Position numbers and translations under genes: made by a program. Under the pieces are notes generated by a model. The model was not told the DNA's origin. It searched no databases and saw only the letters and a program-made list of their open reading frames with translations. Shown here piece after piece: positions 44,856 to 49,192 of a stretch of 49,192 nucleotides of DNA. The stretch lies in NCBI GenBank assembly GCA_018608045.1, contig JABBAI010000193.1, forward strand, positions 1 to 49,192. The letters are read 5' to 3'. Position 1 is the stretch's first letter. Each line of letters opens with the position of its first letter. Source of the DNA: Octadecabacter sp. (GTDB lineage: Bacteria; Pseudomonadota; Alphaproteobacteria; Rhodobacterales; Rhodobacteraceae).

Positions 44856-46438
44856 CTAGCTTGCGCGAAACTCGACAGGTTCAAAGCGTGCTGAGGTGTC
44901 TGCCTCATGTTCAGACGAGATGAAAATAATCTGATGATTTCCATTCGGGAGCGGCGCGTATTGGCAGGTCAGCTCCATATGACTGTCGAGCCACACAGTT
45001 CCCTGCCATGGCTTGCGGGTTCCCCCGCGTTTCAGCGCGTCGGTCAACTTCATCCAAACAGGTAACGGCGCTGACGCAGATTTCCAAGACGTCATTTCAT
45101 CCGAGAAATCCCAACTGGCAATAGAACCATCAACGCCGGTGCCCCAAAGATCGCGGTGCGCCTGATTAGCCATGATCAACGACCCAGAGGAAGAAAACAC
45201 AAATACAGCCGCGGTCAGGTTGTCGATGACAGCCGCGCTCGTGTCGATCTGGGAACGGAATTTGCGGGTCAGGGAAATTTCATCGCTGATGTCTTCCATC
45301 AGGAACGCAATTGCACCGTTCGGATGTGGTTTACCCGTGACGCGGAAGGTCTGCCCATTGGGGAGCAGCCAAGTCTCGTGATAGTTACCTTCTGCGGCGG
45401 CGGGTTCCAGTGCCACCATTTGGCCGCGCCATGATGAATAATCCTTTGGTTCGAGTATCATGTTTTGATCGCGCAAGCGGTCCAGAAACGAGAACAACGC
45501 CGGACGTCCGATCAGAAAATGTGCGGGAAGGCCGGTCAAATCTACAAGCGCAGGGTTGAAAAGCACCAATCTGCGATCCGCATCAAAGATCGCAAGGCCT
45601 ACAGACAGTTGTGCGAACGTCTTGGTCAGAATTTGTACAAATGTCTTTTGCGCGTCCTGCGCAAACACCACAGCACTTGCGTCAATTGCAAAGTAGATCG
45701 TCTCAGTTCCACGCTTTACACATGTAACATCATACCAAATCGGTTTGTCGTGTCCGGGGACGTCTATGCGATGCATATCGATCACTGGGGCCGATCCGGC
45801 GGGGGTGGCGGTGTTTTCGAAAATCGATTTGGGCGGCTACGGCCGAATGTCGTCTGGACCTGCGGAATTGATCTCTTCGGACATTTCAATGTAGGCGCGA
45901 TTAGCCCACGTCATCACACCTTCCGCGTCGTGCTTCCAAATGAGTTGCGGTGAATCCTCACCAATGCCACGCAGGGTTTCAAGTTCATGTTCCATCGCCG
46001 CTGTCGTAAGGGGATTGAGGATTTCTTCTGGATGGTCCTTGTCTTGAAAAACCGTGATCCGAGCGAGGCCATTCCAGAATTCAGCCTCAATCCAACCCGG
46101 TTGGCCATCTTCAGGGGTGAACGTTTTTGTGCCGACCGTCGCTAAATCCAGACATTGGGATCGCAGGTGCGGAAAGCGTGCAGATAAAAGCGGTAGGAAG
46201 TTTTCCCAGTCTGATCGATGGTCCTTACCATTTTGCATCAATGCGCGCGGGGGGTGACGTCCACGAGCACTTCGTTCTCGAAGAGAAAGGTGATCGTATC
46301 TTCGGCTTCCTGCATCAACGTGCGCCCAACAACGGCCGTACGGCTGTTGGTCTTTGTCCAAAACACCAAGGCTGCAATAGCGGTGCCAGCACCGATCAAC
46401 AATGCGCCAAGAATTTCGTATATTTCGAACTGTTCCAA
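44856..46438 (-). pseudogene. PAS-domain protein, DivL-like, broken by a frameshift and an amber codon
   Basis: Three open pieces together make one PAS-domain protein of about 525 residues. Piece 1 (TTG at 46438 with GGAG 7 nt upstream, or ATG at 46459) gives a membrane helix EILGALLIGAGTAIAALVFW and ends in FLFENEVLVDVTPRAH-stop at 46238. Piece 2, in another frame, resumes as RALMQNGKDHRSDWENFL; the change occurs in a run of six C at about 46250-46255. It ends at TAG (45837-45839) in ...DDIRP-TAG-PPKSIFE, and piece 3 continues in the same frame to 44856 with two PAS domains (VGLAIFDADRRLVLFNPALVDLTGL and AAVFVFSSSGSLIMANQAH). No kinase domain follows. Position next to regB and domain make-up recall DivL of Rhodobacter capsulatus, part of the CtrA phosphorelay. 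The DivL identity is inferred. Sequencing error cannot be excluded. Confidence 0.8.
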
Positions 46439-46481
46439 CCGATGTCTCCGGCTCAACATCGACGAGAATGCTTCGATTTAG

Positions 46482-46517
46482 TTAATCCCGCGTTAAGGGC
46501 CGATTAATTTGGCTTAA
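46482..46517. promoter_or_regulatory. tandem CtrA-type box array ahead of the PAS gene
   Basis: TTAA occurs at 46482, 46493 and 46504 with exactly 7 nt between copies, giving two overlapping perfect TTAA-N7-TTAA sites, and again at 46514 after 6 nt. TTAA-N7-TTAA is the binding pattern of the cell-cycle regulator CtrA. The array fills most of the gap between the regB stop and the PAS gene, 40 to 80 nt upstream of its start. Confidence 0.7.
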
Positions 46518-46519
46518 GA

Positions 46520-47896
46520 TTAAGTAAGTTGTGTGTTGTCGCCCAACGCGCCGCGCGCGGTTTCAACCTTTGCTTCGATTGCGGATCTTGGCCATTCAAG
46601 CCGTACAATCGCACCCCCACGCTTGTTCGAAAGAGCGCGTGCAGCGCCGTTTGCAAAGCTAAGTTTTGCGCCTGATCGTTCCAGTAATGTTTTTGCGATG
46701 AACAAACCCAATCCCATGCCTTCATATCCCGGTCGTTGCGCGCGCGTGACTTCGGTGCGACGACGCCGCACGAATGGATCACCAATGCGGCCCAGCACCG
46801 AAGACGGGAACCCCTGCCCGTCATCCTTGATCTGAATTGCAATGATGTCGTCGGTCCAACTCACTTCGATGAGAACCCGTTCGATAGAAAAGTCGACGGC
46901 GTTTTGCACGAGGTTGCGAATGCCATGAATGACTGCGGGGCGTCGATAAATATCGGGCTGGCGCGCCGTCGATCCGTCGGGGGGTAACACGACAAACTGG
47001 ACATCTTTGCCACGTGACAGATGTGGTTCGCTGGCTTCATGAACAACGGTTTCAATCGGTGCGTGGCGCAGAAGATGGTCTTTTTTGCCAGCACGCCCCA
47101 TGGATCGCAATATATCGCGACATCGGTCCGCTTGTTCACGGATCAGCATAGCGTCTTCTTTCATCTCACCATCTAGTTCATCAATAAGTTCGCTGCTGAC
47201 CAATTTGATCGTCGCTAAGGGTGTTCCAAGCTCGTGGGCTGCGGCAGCAACGACACCTCCAAGGTCCGTGAGCTTTTGTTCGCGCGCGAGGGCCATTTGC
47301 GTCGCCACGAGAGCCTCGCCCATCGACAAAGTTTCTTGTGTGACTTGGCGGGCATAAATCCCCAAGAAAACCACACCGATCACGAGAGCGAGAAAGAATC
47401 CAAATACAAACAAGTCCGGCAAGATAAGAGGTACACCCTCCGGAGTTAAGATTGGCAGGCTTTGAAATCGCAGCAGTGTAATAATCGCGAGGGCAATGGC
47501 CCCGAGGATCAGGGTGCTTCGTAACGGAAGGATGGTTGAAGCAACCGTCACTGGTGCAAGGATCAGCAAAGCGAACGGATTGTTGAGACCCCCTGTTAGA
47601 TATAACAACAACCCAAGCTGAAGGAGGTCGAATCCGATCATAAAGTCAGCCTCTCCTTCAGTCAGGCGACGGTTTTCTGGGAACAAAAAGACCGACACAA
47701 GGTTCATGAGAACAGGCAGGCCAATCACGATCGCGATCATCCCCACAGGGAGAGTGAATTGGTAAAGATAGAGCGCCACAACAACCGCGCCGATTTGACC
47801 AGAAATCGCAAACCAGCGTAGCATGACAAGCGTTCGCAACCGCACCCAGTTGCTTCGATTGTCATTCAAAAACAGGTCGTGTTCTAACTGTGCCAT
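46520..47896 (-). CDS. regB: redox sensor histidine kinase RegB/PrrB
   Basis: A 458-residue RegB, the membrane sensor kinase of the RegB/RegA global redox system. Six hydrophobic helices fill the first 190 residues, with the ubiquinone-binding heptad GGLNNPF near residue 102. The H box is AAHELGTPLATIKL (His near 219), the redox-active cysteine is in QADRCRDIL (near 260), and the ATPase has a G box GYEGMGLGLFIAKTLLERSG. The ATG at 47896 follows AGGGGGC; the open frame to 47956 crosses the divergent promoter. It is divergent from the SCO gene and regA, the usual arrangement. The 86-bp shared gap should hold both promoters. Confidence 0.97.
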   Translation of the reverse strand: MAQLEHDLFLNDNRSNWVRLRTLVMLRWFAISGQIGAVVVALYLYQFTLPVGMIAIVIGLPVLMNLVSVFLFPENRRLTEGEADFMIGFDLLQLGLLLYLTGGLNNPFALLILAPVTVASTILPLRSTLILGAIALAIITLLRFQSLPILTPEGVPLILPDLFVFGFFLALVIGVVFLGIYARQVTQETLSMGEALVATQMALAREQKLTDLGGVVAAAAHELGTPLATIKLVSSELIDELDGEMKEDAMLIREQADRCRDILRSMGRAGKKDHLLRHAPIETVVHEASEPHLSRGKDVQFVVLPPDGSTARQPDIYRRPAVIHGIRNLVQNAVDFSIERVLIEVSWTDDIIAIQIKDDGQGFPSSVLGRIGDPFVRRRRTEVTRAQRPGYEGMGLGLFIAKTLLERSGAKLSFANGAARALSNKRGGAIVRLEWPRSAIEAKVETARGALGDNTQLT

Positions 47897-47982
47897 AATG
47901 CCCCCTGATTGAATTGTGACTTTACCTTTTACATGGTGCGCATATTCAGACGTCAACCGCGACCAATTTTGTGGAGAACCCC

Positions 47983-48600
47983 ATGTCTAGAACGTATGCC
48001 ATTGCTGCTGGTGCAGTTGTTGTCGCCCTGTTGGGTAGTACATTTGCCGCAACTCAGATGGCGAAATCGGACGATCAATTTGCCCAGTGCCGCGCAAGCC
48101 AGTCCGCAGGCGGTGCGATTGGCGGGCCGTTCGAGCTTGTCGATGAAAATGGCACGACCGTTACAGATCAAGACGTGATCACAGGGCCAACCCTGATTTA
48201 TTTCGGCTATACGTTCTGCCCGGATGTGTGCCCACTGGACAGTCTACGCAACGCCCAAGCAGTAGAAATTATGGATGAGCAAGGCATTGAGGTAACGCCT
48301 GTGTTTATTTCAATCGATCCTGAACGTGACACCGTGGATGTCGTTCGCCACTTCACTGACAACTTCCATGAACGGATGTTAGGCCTGACAGGATCGGCTG
48401 AGCAAGTGCGTGCGGCATCGCAAGCCTACCGCACTTATTATGCAAAGCAGGAATCTGAGGATGACTATTACCTCGTTGATCATACCACGATGTCCTACCT
48501 TGTTTTTCCAGAACTGGGCTTTCAGGAATTTTATCGCCGTGATGTGACGCCTGAATTGATGGCCGAAAGCCTGAGCTGCTTTGTGGAAGCTGCAAGCTAG
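47983..48600 (+). CDS. senC: SCO1/SenC family copper chaperone (SenC/PrrC)
   Basis: A 205-residue SCO protein with an N-terminal membrane anchor (YAIAAGAVVVALLGSTFAATQMA) and a periplasmic thioredoxin-like domain. The copper ligands are CxxxC in YTFCPDVCPLD (near Cys79 and Cys83) and a histidine in VDHTTMSYL. SCO proteins deliver copper to the CuA/CuB sites of cytochrome c oxidases; in Rhodobacter the gene lies between regB and regA and affects the RegB signal. Start at the ATG at 47983 preceded by GGAG; a GTG at 47971 is an alternative. Confidence 0.95.
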   Translation: MSRTYAIAAGAVVVALLGSTFAATQMAKSDDQFAQCRASQSAGGAIGGPFELVDENGTTVTDQDVITGPTLIYFGYTFCPDVCPLDSLRNAQAVEIMDEQGIEVTPVFISIDPERDTVDVVRHFTDNFHERMLGLTGSAEQVRAASQAYRTYYAKQESEDDYYLVDHTTMSYLVFPELGFQEFYRRDVTPELMAESLSCFVEAAS

Positions 48601-48659
48601 GATTTGACCGAAGCACTCCGGCGCACTACCTCTTGTTAAGAATTGAAGGGGAAGACACG

Positions 48660-49192
48660 ATGGAATTGCATGATCTTGGCGACGATCCGTCCCTATTGTT
48701 GGTGGATGATGACGAACCCTTTTTACGTCGTCTTGCGAAGGCGATGGAAAAGCGTGGATTTACTGTTGAAACGGCCGAAAGTGTGGCTGCTGGTAAGGCC
48801 ATTGCGACGGCCCGCCCGCCGGCCTACGCCGTGGTTGATTTGCGGCTAGAGGACGGAACTGGTCTTGATGTGGTGGAAACCCTTCGGGAACGCCGCCCAG
48901 AGGCGAGGATTGTCGTTCTGACAGGATACGGCGCGATTGCCACGGCTGTTGCTGCTGTGAAAATTGGTGCGACGGATTATTTATCCAAGCCCGCGGATGC
49001 GACGGACGTGATGAACGCCCTCTTGGCGACAGGGGATCAACTCCCTCCGCCGCCAGAAAACCCGATGAGCGCGGATCGCGTGCGTTGGGAACACATTCAG
49101 AGGGTTTATGAATTGTGTGATCGAAACGTGTCAGAAACAGCGCGGCGTCTGAACATGCACCGCCGTACGTTGCAGCGCATTTTGGCGAAACG
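48660..49192 (+). CDS. regA: photosynthetic/redox response regulator RegA/PrrA (3' end cut by window)
   Basis: A RegA-type regulator, 177 residues visible, so only a handful of C-terminal codons are missing (family about 184). The receiver domain has LLLVDDDEPF and the phosphoacceptor Asp60 in VVDLRLEDG, then LTGYGAIATAVAAVKIGATDYLSKP. After the poly-proline linker PPPPENPM comes the Fis-type helix-turn-helix VSETARRLNMHRRTLQRIL. It is nearly identical in the HTH to known PrrA proteins. The ATG at 48660 follows AGGGGAAGACACG. RegA controls respiration, photosynthesis, carbon and nitrogen fixation genes in relatives. Confidence 0.97.
   Translation, partial: MELHDLGDDPSLLLVDDDEPFLRRLAKAMEKRGFTVETAESVAAGKAIATARPPAYAVVDLRLEDGTGLDVVETLRERRPEARIVVLTGYGAIATAVAAVKIGATDYLSKPADATDVMNALLATGDQLPPPPENPMSADRVRWEHIQRVYELCDRNVSETARRLNMHRRTLQRILAK

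Noticed and set aside
46481-46520. The TTAA-rich gap as a terminator hairpin of regB
   Set aside because: TTAATC/GATTAA can pair only with a large interior loop and there is no T-run; the regular 7-nt spacing fits CtrA sites better.

Overview
The window is a compact, gene-dense stretch of an alphaproteobacterial chromosome, most likely a marine Rhodobacteraceae (Roseobacter group) species. The grounds are the RegB/SenC/RegA locus with a RegA almost identical to what I recall of Rhodobacter PrrA, the order rsmG-parA-parB beside mnmG-mnmE-rho, the order maf-aroE-coaE-dnaQ-secB, the trxA-addA-addB-murU-amgK-tsaE string, and TTAA-N7-TTAA (CtrA-type) sites. I see no phage, IS element, CRISPR array, tRNA or rRNA. 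There is only one gene-free stretch longer than 300 bp, and it is the likely replication origin.

Layout. 1-3301: a pair of half-size ABC exporters (the first cut by the window edge). 3342-6655: a leftward overlapping operon hslO, CoA-type Nudix, cca and a LysE-type exporter. 6741-9253: rightward Nudix, argG and a periplasmic msrA whose catalytic cysteine codon is TGA. 9243-12367: leftward malic enzyme (maeB) and a PfkB sugar kinase. 12491-15109: mutS. 15099-16748: hrcA-grpE, leftward. 16866-19310: rph-rdgB-hemW, rightward. 19307-26118: leftward rho, mnmE, mnmG, rsmG, parA and parB, with two perfect 16-bp parS sites inside mnmG and rsmG. 26119-26632: AT-rich intergenic region with DnaA-box-like sequences, proposed as oriC. 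26633-29370: rightward maf-aroE-coaE-dnaQ. Then secB and fxsA (leftward), a Tim44-like protein, mltA and an Smr protein (rightward), an MFS transporter, hslV-hslU, trxA, and the long leftward operon tsaE-amgK-murU-addB-addA. 44856-49192: a broken PAS-domain (DivL-like) gene, regB, and the divergent SCO-family gene and regA (cut by the edge).

How it fits together. The centre is an origin-proximal domain: ParA/ParB with parS about 3 to 5 kb from the presumed oriC, and genes on both sides of it transcribed away from it. Around it lie housekeeping functions: tRNA modification and maturation (mnmE, mnmG, cca, rph, tsaE), DNA repair (mutS, addAB, dnaQ), proteostasis (hslO, hrcA-grpE, hslVU, trxA, secB) and cell-wall recycling (amgK, murU, mltA). 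The right end is redox-responsive control (RegBA with a SCO-type copper chaperone).

Most notable: (1) an msrA reading frame with in-frame TGA exactly at the catalytic position, a good candidate for a selenocysteine-containing, exported methionine sulfoxide reductase, with a possible bacterial SECIS hairpin downstream; (2) a DivL-like PAS gene with two separate lesions (a frameshift at a C6 run and an amber codon) although its upstream region has a tandem array of CtrA-type half sites at 11-bp spacing; (3) the oriC/parS neighbourhood. All calls come from reading the sequence by eye; no database search was made.
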